DNA from: Kondoa malvinella
Lineage: Eukaryota > Basidiomycota > Agaricostilbomycetes > Agaricostilbales > Kondoaceae
DNA: 64,000 nucleotides
Assembly (NCBI GenBank): GCA_039545315.1
Contig: BCIM01000006.1
Location: forward strand, 248,001 to 312,000
Direction of reading: 5' to 3'
A program made the translations under genes and the position numbers. Below the pieces are notes generated by a model. The model had not been told where the DNA came from. It saw only the letters and a program-made list of their open reading frames with translations, and made no database searches. This document shows, in pieces, positions 1 through 11,807 of this stretch; position 1 is the first letter of the stretch; each line of letters starts with the position of its first letter.

Positions 1-616
1 ATTTAAAGCATGGCTTACACACACCCTCAGTTCCTCTTCTCATGTACTTCGTTGCGATGTCTGTCATTGAACTGTCCAGGCTGTTGTTATAATTGATTCT
101 TATGTTTTTGCGATTGCAGGTGGTTTGCGGCCTTCTTCTTCATGTTCTGGCTATCCCTCAAGAACAAGAAATACTTTAGCTATGAAATGTGAGCTTGCTC
201 ATAATAAGTGTTTAAGATACACAAGCTAAACCAAAATAAGGGCTGTTGTGCAATCTTTCACTGCTGGAAGCAACAATTTCGAACTTGCCATAGCTATTGC
301 GATAGGCACTTACGGCATTAGCAGTGATCAAGCGTCAGTGTTTGAACCGCCGTCGCCAGTAAGCCTTCACATGTTGACGCTCTGTTCATACAGGCTGGCA
401 GCTACCATCGGGCCTCTAGTAGGTGCGTGGTTTGTCCTGGTCCTCAGCGGATTCTGAAAGCCGTTGTGTCTTATTGCAGAAGTACCGGTACTTTTGGCAT
501 TGACCTACGTGAGCTTGCTCCTGAAGAGAAAGTTGGGATGGCCAGATCAATCCGATGAAGAAGCAGAGCTACGGCTGGAGCAGAATCAGAAGGCTGAAAG
601 TGTTCCCCAGGCTTAG
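1..616 (+). CDS. ACR3: ACR3-type arsenite efflux permease, C-terminal part (5' cut by window)
   Basis: Plasma-membrane carrier of the BASS/ACR3 family that exports arsenite; only the last part is in the window. Four exons can be joined by short GT-AG introns. They read VPLLMYFVAMWFAAFF, then SFTAGSNNFELAIAIAIGTYG, then QALAATIGPLVEVPVLLAL, which is the family's conserved region containing the NNFELAIA block and the IGPLVEVPVL helix. The splice joints are near 95/120, 189/240, 329/392 and 420/479, and each restores the family sequence exactly. The protein ends in a charged tail (KRKLGWPDQSDEEAEL) at a TAG at 614-616. It heads a run of arsenic and metal genes and is followed 222 bp later by an MFS transporter in the same direction. 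The family call is firm; the gene start lies outside the window. Confidence 0.93.
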
Positions 617-838
617 AATCGAAGGAGGTCGAAAGTGGCTGCTGAAATGGCCTTTCCATATTGTCCATCGCACTGAACAGTTGCAATGAAGGCGTTTCTG
701 AAATTACATTTGGCTCTTTGAGCACAATCAGGTCCCACACTTCCCGGCCGAGCAGGTGGGACAAACGCTTGTGCATTGAAGGAGAACTTTGCCAATATAT
801 TCCTGCTCTCCTTCGAACCCTTGCGCTATTCAGCTACG

Positions 839-2774
839 ATGCGGCTCAACTCGCACGGGGAAGCACTCACCATAGAATCTACTGAACGTGCTTCAGAAGA
901 GATTCCGGATGGAGGGTTAGATCATACCCTTTCCCGCCCCTCACAGCGTCTTATTGCGCACAGCTACGGTTGGATTGTCATACTCTGCATTTTTGCTGCG
1001 AACGCAGTGAGCGCAATTGTTTCCTCTTGATCTTGAATCATTCATGTGTACAAGACAACGTGGGGAATTAATGTTACTCTAGGCGTCACTTTATCCTTCC
1101 TGATAGCCAACGATATCTACCCTGGAGCTACGCCATTACAGTACAGCTTGGTATGTGCTGTATCCATTTGATTTCTGCTAACCTACGAGCTTTACGTACA
1201 AGGTCGCGGGACTATCTTTTGGCCTTGCACTACTCATGGCTCCCATGTCGAACTACATATCAAAAAGATTCGGCTTTAAGTATTCGATGGTTTTGGGCAT
1301 CTTCTTGTTTTGCGGAGGCCAAATAGCGGCTGCCTTCGCCACTCAGGTCTGGCATCTGTTCATCACTCTAGGAGTAATGTTCGGTACAGGCAATGGTTTC
1401 ATCTTCATTGCAATCCTGCCTCTCGCTTCACAATGGTTCGATCACAAGCGCGCAATGGCGTCTGGTCTGTCAGCGGCTGGTTCTGGAGTGGGCGGCCTGA
1501 TCTTCTCCATCACAACGCGAATTATCATTGAAAAACATTCAATCAAAATGGCTCTTATAGCAAATGGATGCATCGCTCTCACCATTCTAATACCCGTAAC
1601 GATTTTCATCCGATGTTAGTGTGGCTATTGTCTCCTATTAGGCGAAGGCTGAACCACATAGATACTAGCGCGCTCTGGCCAGTTGAATGCCAAGTTCGAA
1701 TGCCTGCGGGCTATTTGTCTTATACATCCCTCCTTCCGATACGTATGGAGTGAGTCGCGTTACATACAATAACCGCAGTGATACTTACTGTAGAGCAGTG
1801 TGGGGATGGTTCAGCATGTTTGGATACTTGATTGCTCTTTATAATCTACCGACCTTCGCAGTCCAAGGCCTCGGGTTGACACAGGCTCAAGGCTCCAGTA
1901 GGCGCTTATCTTCAATGAGCTGGCACCAAAGGTTCACGTTCTCTTGCAATGGTCTTACAAGCGGGTCTATGTGCAGGCCAAGCTATTGGTAGGCCCCTCA
2001 TGGGACTTGCTCTGGATCGTCTTGGCCGTATCAACATTGCTGCCGCTTGTACCATGATGAGTGGATTGACTATTTTGTGCATCTGGTAAGTTAACTTGTA
2101 TCTCCCTACTACGGTAGCATACTCATATAGATCACAAATAGGAGGTTTGCAAGATCATTTGGAGTCCTGCTGTTTTTTGCCATTGCACAAGGTGTGCATG
2201 CTTTCTTTGGCATCTACACAACACTAGAATATTCTCAAATAGGGTTGTTTGGGGGAGTGTTCTGGTCTACGTGCGCACCTGTCTCGGCGGAAGCAGTTGG
2301 TGTGCAAGACCTCGGTTCTGCGTTTCGTCCTTTCTTCTAGATCTTATTCAAATGGATCATTAATGAAACTCGGATAGGCTGGTTGTTCTATATCTGGTCG
2401 TGGCAATACCATGCATCACCTCTTCTGCGATTGGTACTCTGGTTTCTGATCAGTAAGCTGGTGTGCAGCTAAGTCCTATAGTCGGAGTGCCTGACATCTG
2501 TGTTATATAGCATGCGGAGTGACCTAAACCTCACTGGGTAAGGTCAACGCTCTTGAGATCTTGACTAGATGCTCATCACATGGGCTTATATACAGAGTCT
2601 CCGTCTACCTGCCTGCTATTGGCTTCTCCGGTGGTAGTTCGCTAATCTTTCGGCGCCGGATCTTTATACCAGCGCTGATCTTGCTGTATGGCAGGCTTCG
2701 TCCTGGCTGCTATATTACTATTACCAGCAAAATTTGTCCTGCAGGGCAATTATAATCTCTTTGTAAGAACATAG
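839..2774 (+). CDS. MFS transporter, monocarboxylate (MCT/SLC16-like) type
   Basis: Multi-exon membrane transporter of the fungal monocarboxylate-porter type. The ATG at 839 opens a cytosolic tail, then SYGWIVILCIFAANA joins across an intron to TTWGINVTLGVTLSF, matching the family's opening helix. Further exons give IYPGATPLQYSL, a long exon at about 1202-1614 (RFGFKYSMVLGIF, GTGNGFIFIA), then YVWGWFSMFGYLIALYNL, AGQAIGRPLMGLALDRLGRINI and a last helix FVLAAILLLPAKFVLQ ending at TAG 2772-2774. About nine introns are needed; the joint near 2300-2400 is uncertain. An MCT-type carrier is not a standard part of fungal arsenic clusters, so its substrate (an organic acid, or an arsenical conjugate) is open. 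It sits between ACR3 and the arsenate reductase. Confidence 0.85.
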
Positions 2775-2984
2775 CCGGATTCATGCTTCAATGTACTCTG
2801 TCTCCCGACCGTTTATATTCCCAGTTGCTAGGTGTGTATACTCAGGTTTCCTGATGGGGTGGACTACCTGCAGTTGGTGAATCCCAAGAAGGCGTGAAAA
2901 GTCGGCCCGCACAATTGCGACCGTACACCTTTGGTCCAGGATGCACTATCTCCATTTGGCATAGATGGCACTACTGTGCGTCAA

Positions 2985-3446
2985 TTAATGCCCCTTCTCT
3001 GGCGCCATTTCGCTGCCTTTCCATTCGTGCCAGGCTGCATACCCGCCCTGCATTATCAAGGCTTTACTCTCCTTGATACCCGCTACAGTTAGCGCATCTT
3101 GGTGCCATCTTGCGCATCTGGGACCACGCCCGTTGGATTTGCTGCAGAAAAATATGGCAGCAGGGTAGTTTCTTAATCTTTGTGCAATTTCCATTCGCCT
3201 GGGGTAGAAGGTCTGTGCACGATAGTTGAGAGCGCCATCGATCCCGCCTTTCTGTGTGGGACCTCAGTAACCGGTAAGAAGTACCAGGACGTCAATTACC
3301 TCTATTTCATCTGCTGAGCGGACATCCACGAAGCAAGCCTTTCCACCTGCTACCAATTGTACAGCCTCTGTAACTACAATTTCCTGAACTGGTGTGTTGG
3401 AGACTGGGAAGGCATCCCACCAGTTTGTTGTAGTACCTTGGGCCAT
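2985..3446 (-). CDS. Rhodanese-fold arsenate reductase, ACR2-like
   Basis: Small single-domain rhodanese/Cdc25-like protein, about 135 residues, the likely cytosolic arsenate-to-arsenite reductase. Two exons are joined by a 46-nt intron (about 3242-3287): CFVDVRSADEIE then KGGIDGALNYRAQTFYP, exactly the rhodanese strand-loop order. The active-site loop reads FFCSKSNGRGPRCARW, a Cys-X5-Arg P-loop like that of Acr2p and Cdc25, with Phe rather than His before the Cys. It continues with WHQDAL, GGYAAWHEWKG and a TAA stop. The start is the ATG at 3444-3446 (MAQGTTTNWWDAFP). It is divergent from ArsH across 261 bp and close to ACR3, which supports the arsenate-reductase reading. Rhodanese folds also serve as sulfurtransferases, so the activity is inferred from motif and context. 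Confidence 0.85.
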
Positions 3447-3707
3447 GAACAAGATTGAAACCGGTGATCCTAGTCCAATAATGACAAAGCTCTCACGCCC
3501 ATGGTGATCGCCGAATTTGACTTACTGGTTACTTCGAGGTGCTGAGCTTTCGTAGTGGGGTTCCGTGGTAGCTCGACGATGACAAGTAAAGTGATCAGTA
3601 CGTAATCCGCTAAAACAAACAGAACTTGTCTTCGATGTGGGCCGGTCCCACAACAAGTACTTGCGAACGTTTTCGATCAGATTGCACTTGTCATCAGCAG
3701 CGAGCTT
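3447..3707. promoter_or_regulatory. Shared intergenic region between the ACR2-like gene and arsH
   Basis: These 261 bp separate two divergently transcribed arsenic genes and so must hold both promoters, unless arsH has a further upstream exon. A short open frame at 3626-3700 could be such an exon, but the reading is weak. I see no clear palindrome or named metalloregulator site, and no regulator gene lies in the island. Confidence 0.45.
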
Positions 3708-4891
3708 ATGCTCTTTTCCCCTCATCGATTTATCCCCATCCGACGACCTCTCATAGACTTGGGCCGTTGCATGAGCACCATTGCCGCTTCGCCAGAATTT
3801 CTAGACGAAGAATGGAAAATAGCTGATCTTGGTTGGATCGAGGACTTGGAGCTCGAGGCAGTGAAAGAGATGACAATCGCCCTCGACCAGCCAATCAAAG
3901 TCTTGGTCCTGTACGGGTCATTGAGGTGTGAGATGCTTTCGGCATTGGCTAGATCCCACCTCTGATATATTCGCAGCTGAGAGTTATTCTCGCGCTATGG
4001 CATTCGAGGCGTCCAGAATCTTACAGGTTATGAACGCAGACGTCAAGGTTTTTCGGGCCGCGTCCTTGCCGCTCAGTGCGCCCCTAATACGCTTTTTGTC
4101 CTGCATTCGGCTGACTGACTGCTGACTGAAATTCAGAGAACGACGAAGACCACGACCGGCCTGCCGTCAAGAGTATTCGTGAACTGTCACTTTGGTCAGA
4201 TGCGCACTTTTGGGTTTCCCCCGAGCAGGTACATTGCTTCTTTTCAAATTGCGCTGCCGAGCTTAAAGGATATCAGCACGGTACAGTTACCGCAGCTTTC
4301 AAGAACCAAATAGACTGGATCCCTCTTTCCACAGGGCAAGTTGGATAACTGTCGCTTGGGCTTTGTTAATTCTCGCATTCTGCGTCAGTTCGGTCCGACC
4401 AACCCAAGGCAGAACATTGGCAATTGCCCAAGTCAATGGTGGTTCGCAATCGTTCAAGTGGGTTAAAACTCTATATCCATACCGGGTCGCCCTACTGATC
4501 TTCACTGATAGCACTGTGAATACTTTACGTATCCTCGGTCGTTGGATGCGCATGTTTACCATACCAAACCAAGCCTCTTTGCCGCAAGCCTATACGCATT
4601 TTGTCGACGGTCGTATGAAGGCAAGCGGAAATCGAGATCGTTTGGTGGACGTTTGTGAAGAAGTAAGCTGGATGAAATTGCCAGCGCATCGATCCTGACG
4701 GAATCTCCCAGCTCATCAAGACAACCCTACTCTTGCGACCGAACAAGGCACTATTCGACGACCGATTCTCGGAAAGGAAGGAGAAGGCTCTACACGGCCG
4801 ATTAAAGACGGCAGATGAGCGATTCGCTGCACCAGGCGCCGCAAATGATACCGCGAACGGCCCTTCCTTGCATGTCGACACCACAAAATAG
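3708..4891 (+). CDS. arsH: ArsH, NADPH-dependent flavin oxidoreductase of arsenic resistance
   Basis: ArsH is an FMN-dependent NADPH oxidoreductase linked to organoarsenical oxidation and oxidative-stress defence. Exons give PLIDLGR near the start, then [20 protein letters not shown] (flavodoxin-like FMN loop), [79 protein letters not shown] and [11 protein letters not shown], with a charged tail ending at TAG 4889-4891. This is the full family signature. Introns are about 3929-3976, 4071-4132, 4229-4278, 4336-4388, 4458-4511 and 4663-4709. The fourth starts with GC (gcaagt) rather than GT, and only that joint keeps [10 protein letters not shown] in frame. The start at 3708 is the first ATG in frame; 3771 is an alternative, but it would drop the conserved PLIDLGR. 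The gene converges on the PQ-loop gene. Confidence 0.95.
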
Positions 4892-5076
4892 GCTAAATCT
4901 TCATTCACATAGTTCGCACTTGCATTGTATGTTTCGCAGAACGTTTTGTTCAACGCGGGATTTGACCCCATCGTCGGCGCTGAGGAAAGTCATGTTGTCC
5001 CGTTATTCTAACATCAATTCAAAGCTCGCAAGGTTTGTTTAGAATCAGAATCATATTTGCACGTGCTACAATATCT

Positions 5077-6672
5077 CTACAACTCCCGCCCCATTGTTGC
5101 GAGCTCCGTTTCATCTCGGTGTCGCAGACGCAACCTCTGCCTCATGGCGGAAGATCTGACTACACCAGCTACCGTTCCAAAGACTGACATGGAGGCGGAA
5201 GATGTTTGGGAGGCCGCATCATCTGCCACATCTTCCGCTTGAGTACGAGTCGGCGAGCTGTTGATGATGTATTGTCTGAGGTTGAAGACCACGCCCAAAA
5301 CCATCATTCCGATCCACAAGGCTAGTTCCGAGCCGTAGATGACAGTGGCCCAGATGTCGAGAGGCGAAGCTAAAACTACTCCACGCCTTGATTAGGCTAG
5401 GTCGGCAAGACGTGAATTTCTATGCTCATTGATGGCCAAAAGCGATGTTAGATCACCCGCGGCATCCAATCCAACAAAAGCCCAGCTGATGCCACGAACA
5501 GTTCGATGCTCGTAAATATCGTAGTAATGTCGGAGTACGCCTAGTGCTAGACCGAGAGCTGAAAGCACCGCCATGGCATGGACGGTCTTAGTGCGATGGC
5601 TTTCTGCGATGCCCATAAGCTGCGAACACAATCATGAGTGCGAAGATGAAAGGTTCGACAGCTCGAATTACTTTGAATGGCAAAACAAATGCAGCTTCCA
5701 TCAGGCCAGCGCCGATTGACAAGCCTACCACCCAGGTCAAGCATTTGGTGATGGGCCATTTCTGCAGCACAGTTCTTCATCAATACTTGCCTACAACAGA
5801 AAAGCTTGTTCATAACTTACATACAGGCATGGCACGTACCAATCTTCGTCTGCATCGTAGAAGGATTCACCATCACTCAAAGTCATAAGGGATTCGCCAT
5901 CTAAGTTCAATTATGTAGTCAGCATTGGTAAGACAGACACCATCAGACCGATTCGCATACCGCTTGAGTCAATCCGGAAAATCGATCCAGTGCTTCGGTA
6001 ATTCCCGCGACGGTGGGCGTGTTGAACGGCCGGACCTTCGTATGCTGGAGGCGCAACAGCGAGATTGTCGCCGCCTAGGATCAAGCGACGCACAGCCTCA
6101 TCCAGTGCAGTCACTTCATCATCAAGCAGACCTTGAGAAAGAGCTTCGCGTTCGAGCCAAGCTTGATATGGCCACAGCTGGTGACTGATGCTGGTCGCCG
6201 GATCGTTTTGGCTACGAGTTTCGTATTCGACGTATTCACCCACAAGGCGGGCCCAATGTGCTTTGCCCATCTCCCTCTTGGCAATGGAGGGACTGGCTTG
6301 TCGAAGATCGCGGAACTTCTTGGCTGGATCTTTTGATCTTGCAGTTGAATGTTCGTAGATGACCATTTGCTGGTCTATACAAGTATCAAACACACATTTG
6401 GTAGGCTGCCGTGCTCCATGGTACATACTATCGGACGGAAGCGAAGTTGGCCTATCGGCATTGAGAATGACGAAGGCTGTGATCAATGCTGTTGATCAGT
6501 CCATGGAGCATACACTGGGTCCAAGCGTTGAGACTCACTTGTATAACGAAAAGCAGCTTTATCGCCTACTTGCTCGCGCCATTGTTGATAACCATGCTGG
6601 TGCACTTTAGCGGTCATCAGAGCTTAGATATTGCTTTGATGCTTCAGAACGACTTACTACTCCACGGCCCAT
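5077..6672 (-). CDS. PQ-loop family membrane protein with long N-terminal soluble region
   Basis: The C-terminal half is a PQ-loop membrane protein. KWPITKCLTWVVGLSIGAG and AVEPFIFALMIVFAAYG are helices, followed by LGVLRHYYDIYEHRTVRGISWAFVGLDAAGDLTSLL (PQ-loop-like repeat with the RGISW..LD pattern) and two more helices from WATVIYGSELALWIGMMVLG, then a charged tail ending in TAG. The N-terminal roughly 200 residues are hydrophilic apart from one hydrophobic stretch (LITAFVILNA). They include an acidic stretch with a doubled DGES motif and no domain I recognise. Introns are placed at about 5390-5436, 5776-5850, 5900-5961 and 6487-6535. The ATG at 6670-6672 is a working choice; exons further upstream (to about 7060) are possible, because PQ-loop proteins normally carry N-terminal helices too. 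An inverted partial copy lies at 22855-24035. Its role in the island is unknown. Confidence 0.65.
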
Positions 6673-7010
6673 GATCACGGCCGGTGAACGGTGCAGGCCC
6701 AAAGAAAGGGGAGCGCATTGTGTGGGAAATTCGAACAATTAGAAGGGACGAAACAGGCTGTTTGAGCAAGCAGTACTACTTCCAAAAAAGAGATTTGGGC
6801 GCATTCAGAGGCTCGAGCATAGAGGTTCGTGTTTGGAGGTTCAAACGCAAATGGAACAATTGTCTTGGTCGAGAACTGGTGCTGCCATACTCGATGCGCG
6901 AATAAAAGGAGTCTTGCGATATGAAGAGACAGTTGCGGACAGGCTTACATTAGCAGGCTTCTCCGGACACAACCTAACGAGTTCTCTTTTGTTTGCCATG
7001 ATGCTTGCCG
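5860..7010 (-). repeat. Source copy of an inverted segmental duplication (partner 22855-24035)
   Basis: The minus strand of this stretch, covering the upstream region and 5' half of the PQ-loop gene, is repeated on the plus strand at 22855-24035. Similarity starts at GGCAAGCA and runs through the shared upstream sequence, first exons and introns to the DGES-rich exon. The two copies differ by scattered substitutions and small indels. The 522 bp between 6673 and 7194 hold no other gene I can support. Confidence 0.9.
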
Positions 7011-7194
7011 GCTTCCGCGACTGAGGCTCTAGCTTTTTATTCGCTTTGACCTTCTGTGTAAGAAGTGCGAAAGTCACGCGTATGGTCAAATGCCGGCGGA
7101 TGTGTTCATGAAGCATCTTGTCTCGACCGACACTATCAATACTATTCTCACAAGGAATTGTTTACAATATGTATTGATACCAAGTTCAGAAGTG

Positions 7195-10100
7195 CTATGG
7201 TATGTCCTGCCAACACTGATCCTGAAATTGCTCTACATCACGGGGCACCTTGAAAGTGTAGCGGAGCAGCAAAGAGCTGAAGACAACGCTGAGACTGGAG
7301 AGAGCCATAGCAAGCGAAGCCACTGCATATTGAGGTATTTCGATGGATATCAGCTCGACGGACAAAAGCCTATCATGATATACGAAGTGCTTACAAACAG
7401 CAGGTAGCTTGATCCTGCCAAAATCATAGAATGCACCAGCGGCCAGCGGAATCAGCACGATATTGTATACACACGCCCAGCCGAAATTGCCGATGATGCG
7501 TCGATGCGTCACTCTAGCGATGGCCTGCAGCGTAATCAGAGACAGGAGATTCTCACTGATCAAAGCGAAGTCGGCCGTCGCAGTAGCTGAGTGACTGCCA
7601 CTACCTTGCGCGATTGAAACATCGGCTTGAGCAAGTGCTTACAGCAAAATAGGTCAGCATATTTAGCTGATCGTACACATGATTGCCCACCGATTGAATC
7701 GTTAATGCCATCACCCACGAAGGCAACCAGACGCCGTTGCGTTTGCAGCTTGCCGTTCCAGCATCTGACCTCTTTCGTTTGGTTTTGCAGTTGCTCGACG
7801 AACTGGCGTTTGTCTTCAGGTAAGGCACCACCGATGACCCGATTTGAAGGCAGGTTGAGTATTGCTCCGACAGCTTCTACCGTTGTGTACCCGTCTCCGG
7901 AGACGATGTATGTTGCTATCCCTTTTGACTTGAAGTAATCAAACACGAAATGGGCTTCAGGTCTCAATGGATCCGCGACCGCGAGCAAGGCCGCAATCTT
8001 ATAGTCTTCAACATCGGGAGAACCTGCATGGTTCTCTCTTATTGCGATTAGCACAACGCTCTTGCCTTGGAGTTGCCAAGCTTTCAGTTGCTGCGTAATA
8101 GCGGTTGAGACACTGCAGCCGTTCTCCATGAGAATTTTCTCGTTGCCGACTAAAACTTCGAGCGTAGAGTCTTCCTGGAGTGAAACTTTGGCCTTCATGC
8201 CTCGGCCTGGTACTTCTTCTATTCCAAGAATATTTGGTCTGACGAATTTCTTAATATCGTAGGCTTCAATTTTCAGCGAAGCAGCAATATCTACTGCTCG
8301 TGCGACAGGATGACTGGAGCCTTGTTCAATGGCGGAGATGAGACGCCATAGATCTGGTTCTGCTAGTACTCCAAATAAAATCTCGTCTGAAAGTTGAAAT
8401 TTTCCTGTTGTGATAGTACCAGTTTTGTCGAAAGCTATTGCATCGATGCGTGTGAAAGACTGGAATGCTTCGCCGCCTCCGTTTGGCAGTATACCGTTTC
8501 TTGCAGCGAGGCCTATCCCAACATATTGAGCTGTTGGCGCTGCAAGACCTAAACCGCAAGGGCATGCTGCACAATAGAATCGCAGTCAGCCGCTATTACG
8601 TACGGCATTCCGTACAGTTGACGCACCTACAATTAGGGTAGCAATAGTGAACTGAAGAGCGAAGAGAGTCCAACCACCAGCTTTTGAGTTATCAAGCCAA
8701 TCTTGCGGTACATAGCCAGTATATGCGCGAAGCATCCAGGCCATAAAAACAATACAACTAATAGCCACGATGCAGGGGACAAAAATAGCAGTAACAGCGT
8801 CGGCCAAGCGTTCAATGCTTGCTTTCTTTGACATGGCGAGACTCACTCCGGACGCAATGTTATCGATGACCGTGTCGCCGTCGTACGTTGATGCCACCAC
8901 AATGGCTGGGGAAGGACCGGTATTGTATGTACCAGAATAGACCATTTCTCCAACCTTCTTGGCTACAGGACGAGATTCGCCAGTCAAAGACGCCTCGTCG
9001 AAAGAGGTTGTAGAACTATTCTTCGCTAATCGGCAATCTACAGGTGGAGACATGCCGACATGGATGATCAAACGATCTCCGATTTCTATGAATCCACTTT
9101 CGATTTCTGCGATCGCTTTCCCGTCTTCGTAAAGCATACCATGCTTCGGTCGAAGCTTGCCTAGTTCACTTATTGCATCGCTGGTACGGACTTTGCTGAT
9201 GCCCTCCTGCAGACAGAATAGACATTAGAAGCTTTTCACATTCGACATCTCCTTTCACGCACAAGGTAGCGGCCAGCCAGGATAAAAGTCACCAGGAAGA
9301 CACTAGTGTCAAAGTATGCCATTTGTCCCGAGCCAAGACCAGCAATGTCCAAAATCATGTAAGCGGCGGACGAAAACCAAGCGGTTGTTGTACCAAGGGC
9401 CACGAGGGTATCCATGGAACCCCATCTGAACAAGCGATCGATCCACACTCTCTTCAAGTTTACTCTTCCTTTCCTCCTCCGCCATACACCGCGTAAGCTC
9501 TTGTAGGCTCGATTGTAAAAAATTTGTCCTATGCCAAATTGTATAGGCGTAGCCAACGCGAAGAGAGCCACTGTGACACGGGAAGCACCTCCCCAAATCG
9601 GTGTGTGCCAATATGTCTTCACTGAACTACCTGCGGGCAGGAATTCGGCGAAGACGACACCAATGATGAAAGTTGGAATGCAGAAAATGCCGCATATAAT
9701 AAGACGAACAAGGATACGCCTCCTTTCTTGAACTTGATTTCTATGGGCGAGATCTTGGGAGCTTTCCGGTGCCTTGATGTTCATAGTAAAGCCGATTTCC
9801 GTTACAGAGGTGCGAATTGACCGAAGAGTGAAAGCAGGCGGCCGGGCAATGTAGGTGAGCTTAGAAGTTGGTTGTTCAAGACTTAAAGGAGTATAGTTCA
9901 TCGGAAAGCATTTGCTGAGATCTTCGAGCAGCTTGTTGGCTTTGGCGGGACATTGCTGGCAGAAGAAACCATCGATTCTGACATGCACTGTCCTCGGCGA
10001 CTGGGCTTGCTGTTTGGTCTTGCCTCCGTCCAGAAGTACATCTTTTGCGACCTCCACGCTCACAACTTTTGCGTCATATCCCAAATCATTTATCTCGCTT

Positions 10101-11430
10101 TCGACAATTGATCCAAAAGACGTGTCGGCAACAATGACATATCCCGAGTGGCCCAACAAGTCTACACTGAAGTCCCTGACCCCTTCCATCGACTTGAGCA
10201 GATTGGTGACAGCACCGGTGCATGAGGAACATGTCATGCCGCCAATACTGAGGTTTAAGCGGTACAGCTTCTCTTCTGCTTGAATTACATCTGGTATTTG
10301 TGATGAGGCTGTATTGCTTCCAAAGAAAGGTTTGCATGATACAAGTTTGGCGCTGCATCCCAACGCTTCGATATGCTCCACAATTTCTTCATGGCTGAGT
10401 ATAGCTGAGTCATAGACTACAATGGCGGAATCGTCCAACAAAGCCATTTGAACTGAGACTACACCCAAAACACTTTCCGGCCTCAATGTTGACTCTACCG
10501 AAGAGGTAGATAGGCTGTGAAATAGCTGATAAGCAATAATATTTGTATATATGCTGCAAGCCTCACCAGCCTGCCATCCCCTCAATGGCAAATACGCCTT
10601 GCATGTAGTCCAGATGACTTTGCTGAGTCGATTGATCTGGATCTCTGGTGCTTTCATGCACTTCGACGGTGTCAGGTCCGACAGTATGTGGAAGGGACAT
10701 GACTGTGCGTTGGGGTGACTGTCTGGACAGCCTGTCGAATTGACCTGGATCCTCTTCTTGACATGCCACGCAATACTCTTCGTGCACCTTGCGCTTGGGC
10801 TTTGAGGTGAAGAAGTCCGAGAATCTTGGCCAAACGAATTCTGCATCCAGGGAAGACCGATCATGCCGATAACGAGGCTCGTAAACACTGCAGCCCTGCG
10901 TCTGGATAATATCGAAACCAGCGTTTTCTAATTCTGCTGATAATGCACTCAGGGGTAGCCCCGGAGTGTGCTCGAATGACACGGTGCCATTGATGGCGGA
11001 AACATCCAATTTCCTGTAGCCGGACTTGGCCTTTTGTTGTGTGCCTGTGGATGTGCAGAAGAATAAAGATAGATTGATGGGTTAATTCCCGTTAGGTAGA
11101 AATCAATGGTAATATGCTAGCACACTTACGGGGCGAGCCGACTTCCCTATCTAGACCCAGATGGCCCGCAAAGATTGATTGAATTTTGCTGACACATGAA
11201 GGACAGTGTATATTTCCTGCAGGATAAGCACCCGGGTTTCGTTCAATTGAATAACTTCCACGTGACATCCAAAACTCACCTATAACAAGCGTCGTGTTGT
11301 GAAAATGAGCCTCCATGTAATTCGCTTGGTTGTGTTGCTGGAAGACATTGCGCCACTTAACCCAGACTGATTTGCGTCCCCGGTCTCTTCCGATGAGTAC
11401 TTGCTCTCTAATTTCCTGCTTTGTTACCAT
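7195..11430 (-). CDS. Copper-exporting P1B-type ATPase with multiple N-terminal metal-binding domains (CrpA/CCC2-like)
   Basis: Heavy-metal P-type ATPase, roughly 1,200 residues. N-terminal metal sites in order: NIHCPSCVSKIQ (split by an intron near 11220-11280), a Cys pair EEYCVACQEE, IGGMTCSSCTGAV, and FFCQQCPAK. Then come the pump modules: DTLVALGTTTAWF, FDTSVFLVTFILAGRYL, FDEASLTGESRPV (actuator TGES), the metal-site helix ACPCGLGLAAPTAQYVG (CPC), AIAFDKTGTITTG (phosphorylated Asp), SSHPVARAV (the HP motif) and VAFVGDGINDS, and finally two C-terminal helices around RRIIGNFGWACVYNIVLIPLAAGAF. CPC plus CxxC domains is the Cu(I) P1B-1 pattern. The N-terminal layout is closest to the fungal CrpA copper-detoxification pumps. 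The start is the ATG at 11428-11430, preceded by an in-frame TAG; a second ATG at 11314-11316 may also serve. About ten short introns are required. Confidence 0.9.
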
Positions 11431-11807
11431 CTAATGAGCCTGTGCGATCAGACGACTAACGCGATCGCAAGGCCTAAGTAGGAAGAGACCACGACGCGCC
11501 TGCCTAGTCGGAGACCTTCGCGTTCTGCGTTCTGTATGTGTTCCGAGATAAAGACGTGGATGATGCTAATTCAGGCGACACAGGATTTCTTTCAGATGAC
11601 AAGGAAGAATCAGGTCAGCAGTCTGAAGGGTCGATTCATGGGCGATAGGAATAGTAGATCGAATGTGGAGTGTAGAGCATTCTTGTCTCCGCGGACTCTG
11701 ACTCATGCGCTTGAATAGTGGAAACTATCCCTTCGGCAGATGCATCACGCGCGACCTCGCCTATTCCCGCAAATGCGGTTGAAGATAGGGGTACTCATGA
11801 TGCTGAA
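11431..11807. other. Intergenic stretch without a supported gene
   Basis: Upstream of the CrpA-like gene and downstream of the small membrane-protein gene. I see only short open frames on the plus strand with no coding character. It should contain the CrpA-like promoter, but I recognise no copper-regulator motif. Confidence 0.5.

Noticed and set aside
5077..6672. PQ-loop protein as a cystinosin or amino-acid exporter
   Set aside because: The PQ motif itself is not intact and the long N-terminal region is unlike those transporters, so no substrate is claimed.
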